From CADEED01 sp036274075 (GTDB taxonomy: Bacteria > Pseudomonadota > Gammaproteobacteria > Steroidobacterales > Steroidobacteraceae), in the NCBI GenBank assembly GCA_036274075.1, contig DASUGK010000013.1, positions 1-64,000 of the forward strand: DNA of 64,000 bases, written 5' to 3'. A program made the translations under genes and the position numbers. Positions 16,601 to 25,627 of the stretch are shown here, piece after piece. Position 1 is the stretch's first letter; the number at the start of each line of letters is the position of its first letter. The notes beneath the pieces are model-generated. The model saw only the letters and a list, made by a program, of their open reading frames with translations, searched no databases and was not told where the DNA came from.

Positions 16601-17368
16601 ATGAGAACCACCGATTCCCGCGCCAACCGGCTGTTCATCTTCCTGGCCGGATTCTTCCTGACCAACGCGCTGATCGGCGAGTTCGTCGGCGTGAAGATCT
16701 TTGCGCTCGAGGCGACGCTCGGGGCGCCGCCATTCAACTGGTCGCTGTTCGGCATCAACGGCACGCTCAATTTCACCGCGGGCGTCCTGGTGTGGCCGTT
16801 CGTGTTCATCATGACGGACGTCATCAACGAATACTTCGGCGTGCGCGGCGTGCGCCTGATCTCGTGGATCGCCGTCGGCCTGATCGCCTATGCCTTCCTG
16901 GCCGCGTACGCCGCAATCTCGCTGGCGCCCGCGACGTTCTGGGTGGACATCAACAAGGACATGGGTGTGCCGGACATCCAGGTGGCCTACGCGCTGATCT
17001 TCGGGCAGGGCCTGTGGACCATCTGCGGTTCGATTGTCGCGTTCCTCGTGGGACAACTCATCGACGTGGTGATCTTCCACCGCATCCTGAAGATCACCGG
17101 CGACCGCTTCGTGTGGCTGCGCGCCACGGCGTCGACGGCCGTGTCGCAGCTGCTCGACAGCTTCATCGTGTTGTACATCGCCTTCGTGATCGGGCCGCAG
17201 CACTGGTCCATCCCGCAGTTCCTCGCGGTGGGCACAGTGAACTACTTCTACAAGATGAGTGCCGCCATCGTGCTGATCCCGCTGCTGTACATCGCGCGCG
17301 GGCTCATCGAGCGCTACCTCGGGCATGCGGAGGCCGAGCGCCTGCGCAGGGAAGCGGCCTCGGACTAG
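16601..17368 (+). CDS. yhhQ: Queuosine precursor transporter (YhhQ/VUT family)
   Basis: Inner-membrane protein of about six hydrophobic segments, 255 residues, belonging to the DUF165 family that imports the queuosine precursor preQ0/preQ1. Family features include FIMTDVINEYFG near residue 70, GQLIDVVIF near 148 and the C-terminal KMSAAIVLIPLLY. ATG 16601 follows the hslR stop by 4 bases, so it is probably cotranscribed; upstream sequence in this frame is only a shadow of hslR. Confidence 0.88.
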   Translation: MRTTDSRANRLFIFLAGFFLTNALIGEFVGVKIFALEATLGAPPFNWSLFGINGTLNFTAGVLVWPFVFIMTDVINEYFGVRGVRLISWIAVGLIAYAFLAAYAAISLAPATFWVDINKDMGVPDIQVAYALIFGQGLWTICGSIVAFLVGQLIDVVIFHRILKITGDRFVWLRATASTAVSQLLDSFIVLYIAFVIGPQHWSIPQFLAVGTVNYFYKMSAAIVLIPLLYIARGLIERYLGHAEAERLRREAASD

Positions 17369-17372
17369 CGAG

Positions 17373-17627
17373 CTACCGAAGATCTTCGGGAGGCGGATCG
17401 CCCGATTCCGTGCCCTTGCGGGCGCGTCCTTCGCTGGCTTCAGCGACCGGGTTGTTGGCCGGGTCACGCAAGTGTGCCCAGCCGGACAACAGCAGCATGG
17501 CGCCGACGCCGCGCATGCCGCCGCCGCGCTTCGCGGCCTTCACCATCACGACGGCCAACCAAGTGAGCATCGCCGCGGCGGCGAGCGCGCCGAGCACTTT
17601 CACCGCGGTCGTGATGTCGTCGTTCAT
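17373..17627 (-). CDS. Small membrane protein, function unknown
   Basis: 84 residues, not recognised. A hydrophobic segment lies at about residues 9-30 (VLGALAAAAMLTWLAVVMV) and a shorter, less hydrophobic one at about 39-50. The C-terminal third is hydrophilic and proline/glutamate-rich. It begins 15 bases after the stop of the thioredoxin-like gene upstream on the same strand and stops 4 bases from the end of converging yhhQ, so it fits snugly as an operon partner of that thioredoxin. Support is positional plus the membrane segment. Confidence 0.65.
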   Translation of the reverse strand: MNDDITTAVKVLGALAAAAMLTWLAVVMVKAAKRGGGMRGVGAMLLLSGWAHLRDPANNPVAEASEGRARKGTESGDPPPEDLR

Positions 17628-17642
17628 CAGTTCAGAATTTCA

Positions 17643-18461
17643 TCAATTCAGCAGGGCGGCGAGACGGCGTCGCCACGCGGGAACCCGCGCGTCGTCGGGC
17701 GGCAGGAGAGCAAACGCCTGCAGCAGGTCTTCCCGTCCGGCGCGAATGGCAAAGGCGCGATCGCCCTGCATGCGGCCCAGCAGGGTTTCGACGGCGGCAT
17801 CGGGGCTGCCGCCGAGGATCGATCGTGCCGCGCCGGCGCGCAGGCTGTCGGTGCGCGCCGCCTCGTCGGTCGCGAGCGCCGCGAAGTGGATCAGCGCACG
17901 CACGCTGTTCGACGCCGGGTCGGCCTGAGCCTGCGGCGGCAGTTGGCCGAGCACCTTCGACGCGGATTCGACGTCACCGGACAGCGCCAGGTAACGCGCG
18001 AGGTCGCGGCGGGCGTCCAGGTTGGAGGTGTCGGTCGCCGTGATGTCCTGGAGTTTTTCGATTGCGGCGGCGTAGTTTCCGGTGGCCGCGAGGTCGCGCG
18101 CCGCCTGGTGTTCACCCTCGGACGCCCGCGGCAGGTGCGGCTCGAGGAAGCGGCGCACGTGGGCCAGGGGCAGGGCGCCGACGAACTCGTCGACCACGCG
18201 GCCGCCACGGAACAGTTTGACCGCCGGAATGCTGCGAATCTGAAATTGCTGCGCGAGGTCCTGGTTCTCGTCGGTGTTCACCTTGACGACCTTGACCTTC
18301 CCGGGGTGTTCGTCGGCGAGCTGTTCCAGCACCGGGCCCAGCGCGCGGCACGGCCCGCACCAGGGTGCCCAGAAGTCGACGAGGACGGGTTGTGAGGCCG
18401 AAGCGTCGATGACCTCGGCGGGGAAGCTGGCGGTGGTAACGGCTTTCACGGTTGAGTTCAT
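17643..18461 (-). CDS. cnoX: CnoX/YbbN-like thioredoxin with TPR tail
   Basis: Cytoplasmic co-chaperone that protects proteins from oxidation and hands them to GroEL. The N-terminal thioredoxin domain has an intact redox motif WCGPC near residue 35. E. coli YbbN lacks the first cysteine, so this version may be redox-active. A tetratricopeptide-type C-terminal half (about residues 120-272) matches the family length of about 280. It is divergent from putA with about 49 bases between the starts. Confidence 0.88.
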   Translation of the reverse strand: MNSTVKAVTTASFPAEVIDASASQPVLVDFWAPWCGPCRALGPVLEQLADEHPGKVKVVKVNTDENQDLAQQFQIRSIPAVKLFRGGRVVDEFVGALPLAHVRRFLEPHLPRASEGEHQAARDLAATGNYAAAIEKLQDITATDTSNLDARRDLARYLALSGDVESASKVLGQLPPQAQADPASNSVRALIHFAALATDEAARTDSLRAGAARSILGGSPDAAVETLLGRMQGDRAFAIRAGREDLLQAFALLPPDDARVPAWRRRLAALLN

Positions 18462-18510
18462 GCGTCAGGCTATTGGGACGGGAAGAAGCCAATTCAATAG
18501 AATTTCAACC

Positions 18511-21500
18511 ATGACACATTTTCCCCTGCTCGATCGTCCCGACGCCATCGCCCGGGCCATCAACTCCCGATATCTCGCCGAGGAACAGTCACTTGTGCGT
18601 GAGCTCGCCGACCACGCGCGCCTCGCCGAAACACAGACTCGCTCCGTGGCCACGCGTTCGCTCGCATTGGTGCAGGCCGTGCGCAATGCGCGCAGCGGCG
18701 GCGGCGCGCTCGATGCTTTCCTGCGCGAATACAGCCTGGCCTCCCGCGAAGGAGTGATCCTCATGTGCCTCGCCGAGGCACTGCTGCGTATCCCGGATGG
18801 CGAGACGGCCGACCGGCTCATCGCCGACAAGATCCCGAGCGGCGCCTGGGACGAGCATCTCGGCGACAGCGATTCGCTGCTGGTCAATGCCTCGACGTGG
18901 GGGCTCATGCTCACGGGCCGCGTAGTGGCCATGGACCGCAATGAGCTCGGCGAGGCGCGTTCCTGGTACGGCAAGCTCGCCGCGCGCCTCGGCGAACCCG
19001 TGGCGCGCGCGGCGCTCAAGCAGGCCATGCGCATCCTCGGCCACCAGTTCGTCATGGGCCGCGACATCGAATCGGCGCTGTCGCGTGCCGCCGGCAAGGA
19101 GGAGCGCGACTATCGTTACTCCTTCGACATGCTGGGCGAAGCCGCGCTGACCAGGGCCGACGCCGAACGCTACCGCGAGAAATATTCCGCCGCGATCGCC
19201 GCCGTGGGCCGCGCCGTCGAGACACGGGAATCGATCACCGCGCGGCACGGCATCTCGATCAAACTATCGGCGCTGCATCCGCGCTACGAGTTCGCGCAGG
19301 CCGGGCGGGTGATGGGCGAGCTGTATCCCGTCGTCGAGCGGCTGGTGGCCGAATCGCGCGCCGCGGGCATCGGAGTGACGCTGGATGCCGAGGAGGCGGA
19401 CCGGCTCGAGCTGTCGCTGCTGCTGGTCGACAAGCTGCTGTCGAGCGATGTCACACGCGGCTACGCGGGCTTCGGCCTCGCGGTGCAGGCCTACCAGAAG
19501 CGGGCGTACTCCACCATCGAGTGGCTGATCGGCCGCCTCAAGGCCACCGACCGGCGCATCACGATGCGGCTGGTCAAGGGCGCCTACTGGGACAGCGAGA
19601 TCAAGCGCGCCCAGGAGCGCGGGCTTGCGGGTTACCCGGTGTTCACGCGCAAGGCGAACACCGACGTGTCCTACCTGGCCTGCGCCAAACTACTGGAAAG
19701 CGCCGGCGAACGCATCTACCCGCAGTTCGCCACGCACAATGCGCACACCATCGCGCACGTCGCCGAAGTGTTCGGTGGCGACGCCAACCGTTTCGAGTTC
19801 CAGCGCCTGCACGGCATGGGCGCCGAACTCTACGACAGCGTGGTGCGCGGGCCGTGGGGACGGTTCCCCTGCCGCGTCTATGCACCCGTGGGCGCGCACG
19901 AGGACCTGCTGCCCTACCTGGTGCGCCGCCTGCTCGAGAACGGCGCCAACACTTCGTTCGTCAACCGCATCGTGGATGCCAGCCTGCCGGCCGAGGAAGT
20001 GGTGGCGGATCCCATCGCGGAAGTCGACGCGCTCGAACGCGTGGCGCACCCGCGTATCCCGCTGCCGGTGAACCTGTTCGCTCCAGAACGCCTGAATTCC
20101 GCCGGGTTCAATTTCGCGGACGGCCAGGCGGTGGACGCATTGCTGCGCGATTGCGAACGATCTTCGCAACAGCCCTGGAGCGCGGCGCCGGTGATCTCCG
20201 GCAAGACGCGCAGCGGCGCCACGGTGCCGGTGCGCAATCCCGCCAACACCGAGGAACAGATCGGCGTGGTGGTGAACGCGGACGCAGCGACGGTGGAGGC
20301 CGCCATTTCAGAGGCCGTCGCCGCGCAGGAAGACTGGGATGCCGCCGGCGGCGAACAACGCGCCGCGGTGCTGGAACGCGCGGCGCAACTGTTCGAAGGG
20401 CACACCGCGGCCTTCACGGCGCGTTGCGTGCGCGAGGCGGGCAAGACCCTGCCCGATGCGATCGGTGAAGTGCGCGAGGCGGTCGATTTTCTCCGCTACT
20501 ACGCCGCGCGCGCGCGACGCGATTTCTCGCACGAATCGGCCCTTCCCGGTCCGACTGGCGAACGCAACCTGCTGCGCCTGCGCGGCAAGGGTGTGTTTGC
20601 CTGCATCAGTCCGTGGAATTTCCCGCTGGCGATTTTCACCGGGCAGGTGGCCGCGGCGCTCGCCGCCGGCAACACCGTGGTCGCCAAGCCCGCCGAGCAG
20701 ACGCCGCTCACGGCAGCCTACGCCACGGGGCTGTTGCTGCAGGCCGGAGTGCCGCCGGCGGCGTTGCAATTCGTGCCGGGCGAGGGCGGTGAAGTCGGCG
20801 CGGCATTGACGCGCGATCCGCGGCTCGCGGGCGTGGTGTTCACGGGCTCGACGGACACCGCGCGCATCATCGAACGCTCCATGGCCGCGCGTCCCGGCGC
20901 CATCGGCACGCTGATCGCCGAGACCGGCGGGCTCAACGTCATGCTGGCCGACAGCTCGGCGCTGGCCGAGCAGCTGGTGCTCGACGTGGTGCAGTCCGGC
21001 TTCAACAGCGCAGGGCAGCGCTGCTCGGCGCTGCGCATCCTGCTGGTGCAGGAGGAGATCGCGGATCGCGTGCAGGAGCTGCTGGCCGGTTGCATGGACG
21101 AAATAGCCGTCGGCGATCCGGCGCGACTTTCCACCGACGTGGGCCCGGTGATCGACGACGAGGCGCTGCAGATGCTGGAGAACTATCGTGCCGCCGTGGT
21201 GAAGAAGGCGCGCTGGAGCCACCGCGCGCCGGCGCCGACGGGTACCCATGGCCGGTTCTTCGCGCCGCTGGCCGTCGAGGTCGATTCCCTGGGTGCGCTC
21301 GAGCGCGAGGTGTTCGGTCCCATCGTGCACCTGGTGCGCTACCGCGCGCGCGATCTCGACTCGGTGGTCGCTGCCATCAACCAGCTCGGGTACGGCCTGA
21401 CGCTCGGCATCCACACGCGAATCGACGGATTGGCGCAACGCGTGGCGCGTTCGCTGCGCGTGGGCAACGTGTACATCAACCGCAACATGATCGGCGCGGT

Positions 21501-21660
21501 GGTGGGCGTGCAACCCTTCGGTGGCATGGGCCTGTCGGGTACGGGGCCCAAGGCCGGCGGCCCTCACTACCTGCATCGCATGGCCACGGAGCAGACCATC
21601 ACCACGAATACCGCGGCCATCGGCGGCAATGCGGGGCTGCTGTCGCTGGCGGCGCGCTGA
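18511..21660 (+). CDS. putA: Bifunctional proline dehydrogenase / P5C dehydrogenase PutA (no DNA-binding domain)
   Basis: Oxidises proline to glutamate in two steps with substrate channelling. The FAD-dependent PRODH barrel (about residues 150-470) shows KLSALHPRYEF, MRLVKGAYWD and FATHNAHT. The NAD-dependent aldehyde dehydrogenase half (about 550-1020) shows the NAD loop FTGSTDTA, ETGGLN and the catalytic cysteine in SAGQRCSALR. At 1049 residues it lacks the N-terminal ribbon-helix-helix repressor domain of the trifunctional enzymes, so it cannot repress its own gene. ATG 18511 gives the family N-terminus; the upstream frame is antisense to cnoX. Confidence 0.95.
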   Translation: MTHFPLLDRPDAIARAINSRYLAEEQSLVRELADHARLAETQTRSVATRSLALVQAVRNARSGGGALDAFLREYSLASREGVILMCLAEALLRIPDGETADRLIADKIPSGAWDEHLGDSDSLLVNASTWGLMLTGRVVAMDRNELGEARSWYGKLAARLGEPVARAALKQAMRILGHQFVMGRDIESALSRAAGKEERDYRYSFDMLGEAALTRADAERYREKYSAAIAAVGRAVETRESITARHGISIKLSALHPRYEFAQAGRVMGELYPVVERLVAESRAAGIGVTLDAEEADRLELSLLLVDKLLSSDVTRGYAGFGLAVQAYQKRAYSTIEWLIGRLKATDRRITMRLVKGAYWDSEIKRAQERGLAGYPVFTRKANTDVSYLACAKLLESAGERIYPQFATHNAHTIAHVAEVFGGDANRFEFQRLHGMGAELYDSVVRGPWGRFPCRVYAPVGAHEDLLPYLVRRLLENGANTSFVNRIVDASLPAEEVVADPIAEVDALERVAHPRIPLPVNLFAPERLNSAGFNFADGQAVDALLRDCERSSQQPWSAAPVISGKTRSGATVPVRNPANTEEQIGVVVNADAATVEAAISEAVAAQEDWDAAGGEQRAAVLERAAQLFEGHTAAFTARCVREAGKTLPDAIGEVREAVDFLRYYAARARRDFSHESALPGPTGERNLLRLRGKGVFACISPWNFPLAIFTGQVAAALAAGNTVVAKPAEQTPLTAAYATGLLLQAGVPPAALQFVPGEGGEVGAALTRDPRLAGVVFTGSTDTARIIERSMAARPGAIGTLIAETGGLNVMLADSSALAEQLVLDVVQSGFNSAGQRCSALRILLVQEEIADRVQELLAGCMDEIAVGDPARLSTDVGPVIDDEALQMLENYRAAVVKKARWSHRAPAPTGTHGRFFAPLAVEVDSLGALEREVFGPIVHLVRYRARDLDSVVAAINQLGYGLTLGIHTRIDGLAQRVARSLRVGNVYINRNMIGAVVGVQPFGGMGLSGTGPKAGGPHYLHRMATEQTITTNTAAIGGNAGLLSLAAR

Positions 21661-21815
21661 CCGGCACGAACGCGTAACGCGCGAACGGCACTGCTGCCGT
21701 GCCGAAACTGAGCACTGCGTCGCGGGTCGCGGCGCCGCTGCGTTGGGTGCGCCCCTAACGTATTCCCCGGCGCCGCCGATACCGGGATGACGCGATTCGG
21801 CGAAGACGGGAACCC

Positions 21816-23660
21816 ATGTCCGCTCGACACACGCGCCGGTGGTTCACCGCGATTCCGATCACCGGCCGTTTCTACATAATGTTCGCGATCCTGCTGCTGT
21901 CCCTGGCAGGCATCGTGTTCGGCGCGCTGCGCGCCATCCACGCACAGTCGGACGCCAGTGCCGACCTGGCGCGCGTGGCCGTCGTGCATCGCGCGCTCGA
22001 CCGTGCGCTCGACCTGCAGGCGAGCATCACCTCGCAAATGCAGGCGCCGGGCACGGGGTCCGCGGCGGGTTCGCAGAACCTGGCGAAAGGACTGCGCGCA
22101 CAACTCGAATCGCTCTGGACCCTGCCCGCGACGATGGAAGTGGCCGCCATTACCGACAGCCTGCGGCAGCCGGCTGCGCAGTACCTGCAGGGCATCGACA
22201 ACTACCTGCGTGACTCCGCGGGTGGCAACAACGCCTCGGCGTGGGTGTTCGCCGATCTCGAACCGCGCCGCGCCGCGCTGGAGAACGGTTTGCGCGACGC
22301 CGAGACGCGCCTGCAGGCCGTACTGCAACGCGTCGAATCGCGGGTGGTGGCCGAAGCCGACGGAGCCAGGTTCGCGAACACCTGGCTGATCGGCGGTGGC
22401 CTGCTGGTGGCCGTGATCGCGGCGCTGATGCTGTGGGCCATCGCGCGCTCCATCCAGCAATCCATCCACGACGTGGGCGAGGTCGCGCAGGCGCTGGCGG
22501 CGGGCGACATGGACAATCGTTGCGAGCCGCATGGCACGGACGAGGTGAGTGCGCTGGCGCGCATGATCAACCTGCTGGCCGACACCATGCAGGGCATGCT
22601 CACGCGGCTGCGTTCCGAGGCGAACCGCAGCAGCTTCAGCAACCAGCTGGTCGAAGCGCTGGAAATGGCCGATTCCGAGGCCGAGGCCGACCGCGTGATC
22701 GCCCGGGCCATGGGCAACATCTCGGACGTGCATCCCATGGAACTGCTGCTGGCGGACTCCTCGCGGGCGCACCTGGAACGCGCCTGCGTGCATCCCAAGA
22801 CGGGCTCGCCCAATTGCTCGGTGGATTCGCCTTACAGCTGCATCGCCGTGCGGCGCGGCTACCCGCAGATCTTCCCCGACGCCGAGGCGCTCAACGCCTG
22901 TCCCAAGTTGTTGGGCCGCATGGGCGGTGCGATGTCGGCGGCCTGCGTGCCGGTCAACTTCATGGGCCGCGCGCTCGGCGTGTTGCACGTGGCCGGCGCC
23001 AAGGGCAAACCACCGAACCCGGAGCAGATCGCGCAGCTCACGGCGCTGGGAGTGCACGCCGGCAACCGCATCGGCACGTTGCGCGCCTTCGAACGTTCGC
23101 AGTTGCAGGCCAGCACCGACAGCCTCACCGGTCTCACGAATCGCCGCGTGGGCGAGGAAGTGCTCGCGAACCTCATGTCGGTGGACACGGTGTTCTCGGT
23201 GGTCATGGCCGACCTCGACTTTTTCAAGCGGCTCAACGACACCATGGGGCACGACGCGGGTGACCGTGCGCTCAAGTTATTCGCCGACACGGCCCGCGGC
23301 GTGGTGCGCGATCGCGATCACGTGATCCGCTGGGGCGGCGAGGAGTTCGCGCTGCTGCTGCCGGCGATCACGGCGGAGCGGGCGGCGGAAGTGGTCGACC
23401 GCCTGCGGGCGGCGCTGGCGCAGGCGCATCTCACGTCGAACACGCCCATCTTCACCGCGAGCTTCGGCATCGCGGACTCGAGCATGGCGCGCGATCGCGA
23501 AACCATCATCCGGCTCGCCGACGAAGCGTTGTATCGTTCGAAGCAGGCGGGACGCGACCGCTGCAGCATCGCCGATCCCCAGCAGGTCGCGAACCTCGGC
23601 CCGCGCCGCGAGCGCGACCAGGGCGCCGTGGTCGACATCACCCAGGTCGCACGCGGTTAG
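21816..23660 (+). CDS. Membrane diguanylate cyclase (HAMP-GAF-GGDEF)
   Basis: Predicted to make c-di-GMP from two GTP. Transmembrane helix at about residues 23-43, a periplasmic helical sensor of about 145 residues, a second helix at about 192-212, a HAMP linker, a cysteine-containing GAF-like domain (about 285-420) and a C-terminal GGDEF domain. The active site is GGEEF at 507-511 and an inhibitory I-site RDRD lies at 498-501, correctly spaced five residues upstream, so product inhibition is expected. It is a single gene; no ligand can be named. 155 bases separate it from putA. Confidence 0.92.
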   Translation: MSARHTRRWFTAIPITGRFYIMFAILLLSLAGIVFGALRAIHAQSDASADLARVAVVHRALDRALDLQASITSQMQAPGTGSAAGSQNLAKGLRAQLESLWTLPATMEVAAITDSLRQPAAQYLQGIDNYLRDSAGGNNASAWVFADLEPRRAALENGLRDAETRLQAVLQRVESRVVAEADGARFANTWLIGGGLLVAVIAALMLWAIARSIQQSIHDVGEVAQALAAGDMDNRCEPHGTDEVSALARMINLLADTMQGMLTRLRSEANRSSFSNQLVEALEMADSEAEADRVIARAMGNISDVHPMELLLADSSRAHLERACVHPKTGSPNCSVDSPYSCIAVRRGYPQIFPDAEALNACPKLLGRMGGAMSAACVPVNFMGRALGVLHVAGAKGKPPNPEQIAQLTALGVHAGNRIGTLRAFERSQLQASTDSLTGLTNRRVGEEVLANLMSVDTVFSVVMADLDFFKRLNDTMGHDAGDRALKLFADTARGVVRDRDHVIRWGGEEFALLLPAITAERAAEVVDRLRAALAQAHLTSNTPIFTASFGIADSSMARDRETIIRLADEALYRSKQAGRDRCSIADPQQVANLGPRRERDQGAVVDITQVARG

Positions 23661-23680
23661 ACGGGTAAGACGGTGCGATG

Positions 23681-23776
23681 AGACGGTGCCGGGCCGGCAT
23701 TTCGGCATTACTGCTGGCTCGACTCGATCTGCGGTGCTGGTGGAAGTAATGCCGAAATGCCGGCCCGGCACCGTCT
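23681..23776. repeat. REPIN-like perfect inverted repeat (30-bp arms)
   Basis: Perfect 30-base arms at 23681-23710 and 23747-23776 around a 36-base spacer. The arms contain the same 22-base core found in the cluster at 9742. It fills the gap between the converging diguanylate cyclase and sixA genes, and its last base is the final base of the sixA stop codon. It could fold into a very stable RNA hairpin on either strand. Confidence 0.9.
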
Positions 23777-24294
23777 TATCCGAAGTCGAAGAACTTGCGG
23801 GGGGCGTCGCGCTCGGCGTCGCGCACGCAGCGGCGGTCGACCAGGCTCCACGCGCTGCAGCTCACCATCATGGTGAGGGCGCCGCAGGTGGGCAGGTCGG
23901 AGCTCACAATCTCGGGCGCGAGGGCGATCGCCGCCGCGGAAATGCCCGGGTTGTGGCCGATCACCATGAGGTGGCCGACACGCGGCCCCACGGCGCGAAT
24001 GGTGCTGAGGATGTGCTCGCCGTCGGCGAGGTACAGCGAATCGTCGGCCTGCAGCAGGCGGGTGGCGACACCCAGCACCTTGGCGAAGTCATCGGCGGTC
24101 TCGCGCGTGCGCGTGGCGGAGCTGACCAGGATCAGGTCGGGAACCAGGCCGCGTTCGTTGAGCCGCTTCGCCATCTCCTGCGCTTCGTTGTGACCCTTGC
24201 GGCTCAACGGGCGTTCGAAGTCGCGCACGCCCGCATCCTGGTCGGCGGAGGCGTGGCGAACCAGCGTGAGGCGCTTGAGCTTGTCAGCCTTCAC
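23776..24294 (-). CDS. sixA: Phosphohistidine phosphatase SixA-like
   Basis: Histidine-phosphatase superfamily member of 172 residues. The catalytic histidine sits in LVRHASAD near residue 13, with SSATRTRETA near 60 and the second histidine in VIGHNPG near 110. SixA enzymes dephosphorylate phosphohistidine, for example in the nitrogen PTS; the substrate here is not known. Its start overlaps the Rieske gene stop by four bases, so it is the last gene of the SUF transcript. The stop codon is embedded in the repeat arm. Confidence 0.85.
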   Translation of the reverse strand: MKADKLKRLTLVRHASADQDAGVRDFERPLSRKGHNEAQEMAKRLNERGLVPDLILVSSATRTRETADDFAKVLGVATRLLQADDSLYLADGEHILSTIRAVGPRVGHLMVIGHNPGISAAAIALAPEIVSSDLPTCGALTMMVSCSAWSLVDRRCVRDAERDAPRKFFDFG

Positions 24295-24599
24295 GTGCGC
24301 ACCTGGATGCGTCCGTCCACCTCGCGAACCTCGAAGATGCGCAGCGGCTCGTACGCGGGTGGGCTGAGCGCCTCGCCCGTGCGCAGCGAAAAGCGCGCGC
24401 CATGCCGCGGGCAGACGATCTCGCAGTCTTCGATGGGAGCGTCTTCGAACGGAGAATCATCGTGCGTGCAGCGGTCCTCGAAGGCGTAAAGCGTGCCACC
24501 AACACGCGTGGCGCGCACGCGATACCCGTCCACGTCCGCGTCCAGACGTTGTGAGGCGGCCAGGTCGGCAGCGCTGCCGATGTCGGTCCACTCGGACAT
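24291..24599 (-). CDS. Rieske [2Fe-2S] ferredoxin-like protein
   Basis: 102-residue soluble Rieske protein. The cluster-binding motifs are CTHDDS near residue 45 and CPRHGARF near residue 64, both complete (two Cys, two His). It resembles the ferredoxin components of non-heme dioxygenases and the small subunit-type Rieske proteins, but no oxygenase is nearby. ATG 24599 starts the fold cleanly (MSEWTDIG) 20 bases after sufT. Its place inside the SUF operon suggests an electron-transfer or cluster-related role, which is inference. Confidence 0.88.
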   Translation of the reverse strand: MSEWTDIGSAADLAASQRLDADVDGYRVRATRVGGTLYAFEDRCTHDDSPFEDAPIEDCEIVCPRHGARFSLRTGEALSPPAYEPLRIFEVREVDGRIQVRT

Positions 24600-24619
24600 G
24601 GGTACAGGGATCTGGCGAA

Positions 24620-25171
24620 TCAGAACATGCCGGTCTGCAGGCGGGCGGCCTCGGTCATCATCGATTGGTTCCACGGCGGATCGAACACCAGTTCGACGTT
24701 TGCGCATGCCACGGTGGGGATGATCTCCAGCTTCTGCCTGATGTCCTGTACCAGTACGTCGCCCATGCCACAGCCCGGCGCGGTCAGCGTGAGGCGGACA
24801 TTGATGACTCGCTGGCCGTCAGCTTGCGCGCTGACGGTACATTCGTAGATGAGACCTAGGTCCACGATATTGATCGGAATTTCCGGGTCGTAGCAGGTGC
24901 GCAGCTGCTCCCAGGCGGCGGCCAGCACGTCGTCCTCGGTGGCATTGGGCGGCAGCTCCGGACCCTTGACCACTTCCTTGCCGATGGCGTCGGCGTCGCT
25001 CCCGGCCAGGCGGAACAGGTTGCCTTCCATGTACAGCGTGAAGCTGCCGCCCAGCGCCTGGGTGATGAACCCGGACTGGCCGGCCTTGAGCTCGATCTCC
25101 AGGCCGGCCGGCACCATCACCGCTTTCACGTCGCGGCTGAGGACGAAAGGTTCGTTGTCGTGCGTACGCAT
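24620..25171 (-). CDS. sufT: SufT, MIP18-family Fe-S assembly factor
   Basis: 183 residues. The C-terminal half is a DUF59/MIP18 domain with DPEIPINIVDLGLIYE near residue 93 and a conserved cysteine in TAPGCGMGD near 130; the N-terminal extension is the one typical of SufT. It is an accessory factor for Fe-S cluster maturation under high demand. The ATG overlaps the sufU stop by one base (TAATG). Confidence 0.9.
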   Translation of the reverse strand: MRTHDNEPFVLSRDVKAVMVPAGLEIELKAGQSGFITQALGGSFTLYMEGNLFRLAGSDADAIGKEVVKGPELPPNATEDDVLAAAWEQLRTCYDPEIPINIVDLGLIYECTVSAQADGQRVINVRLTLTAPGCGMGDVLVQDIRQKLEIIPTVACANVELVFDPPWNQSMMTEAARLQTGMF

Positions 25172-25614
25172 TATTCGGTCTTCACCGTCTGGTCGCTGCG
25201 CTCGAGGGCGGCATTGAGCGTGTGCCAGGCCAGGCTGGCGCACTTGACGCGCACCGGGAATTCCCGCACGCCGGACAGGGCGGCGAGTTTGCCCAGGTCC
25301 TCGGGCACCGGTGCATCGTGCCGCGTGAGCACGTCGTGGATTTCGCCGAACAGGTGCGCGATCTCGTCGCGGCTTCTGCCCTTGACGGCCTCGCACATCA
25401 GCGACGCCGAGGCCACCGAGATGGCGCAGCCCTTGCCTTCGAAGCGCAGGTCGCTGAGGCGGTCGCCGTCGAGCCGCAACGTCACGTGCAGGCGATCGCC
25501 GCAGAGCGGGTTGTGGCCATCGGCGGAGCTGTCCGCCGGATCGAGCCGGCCAAACATGCGCGGGCTCTTGTTGTGATCGAGGATGACCTCGCGATACAGG
25601 TCCTTGAGATCCAT
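25171..25614 (-). CDS. sufU: SufU, Fe-S cluster assembly sulfur acceptor
   Basis: 147 residues of the IscU-like SufU family. The three conserved cysteines are visible in NPLCGDR near residue 38, GKGCAISVASASLM near 61 and VKCASLAWHTL near 124. SufU receives persulfide sulfur from SufS; here it replaces SufE, which is absent. ATG 25614 is used because upstream in-frame sequence is a shadow of sufS. 13 bases separate it from sufS. Confidence 0.93.
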   Translation of the reverse strand: MDLKDLYREVILDHNKSPRMFGRLDPADSSADGHNPLCGDRLHVTLRLDGDRLSDLRFEGKGCAISVASASLMCEAVKGRSRDEIAHLFGEIHDVLTRHDAPVPEDLGKLAALSGVREFPVRVKCASLAWHTLNAALERSDQTVKTE

Positions 25615-25627
25615 CAGCCCACTTCCA

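Noticed and set aside
18473..18503. putA promoter TTGGGA with TAGAAT
   Set aside because: The 19-base gap and weak -35 make it too uncertain to list as a feature.
21567..23252. Minus-strand open frame of 561 codons
   Set aside because: Shadow of the diguanylate cyclase; the plus strand has HAMP, GAF and GGDEF domains in order.
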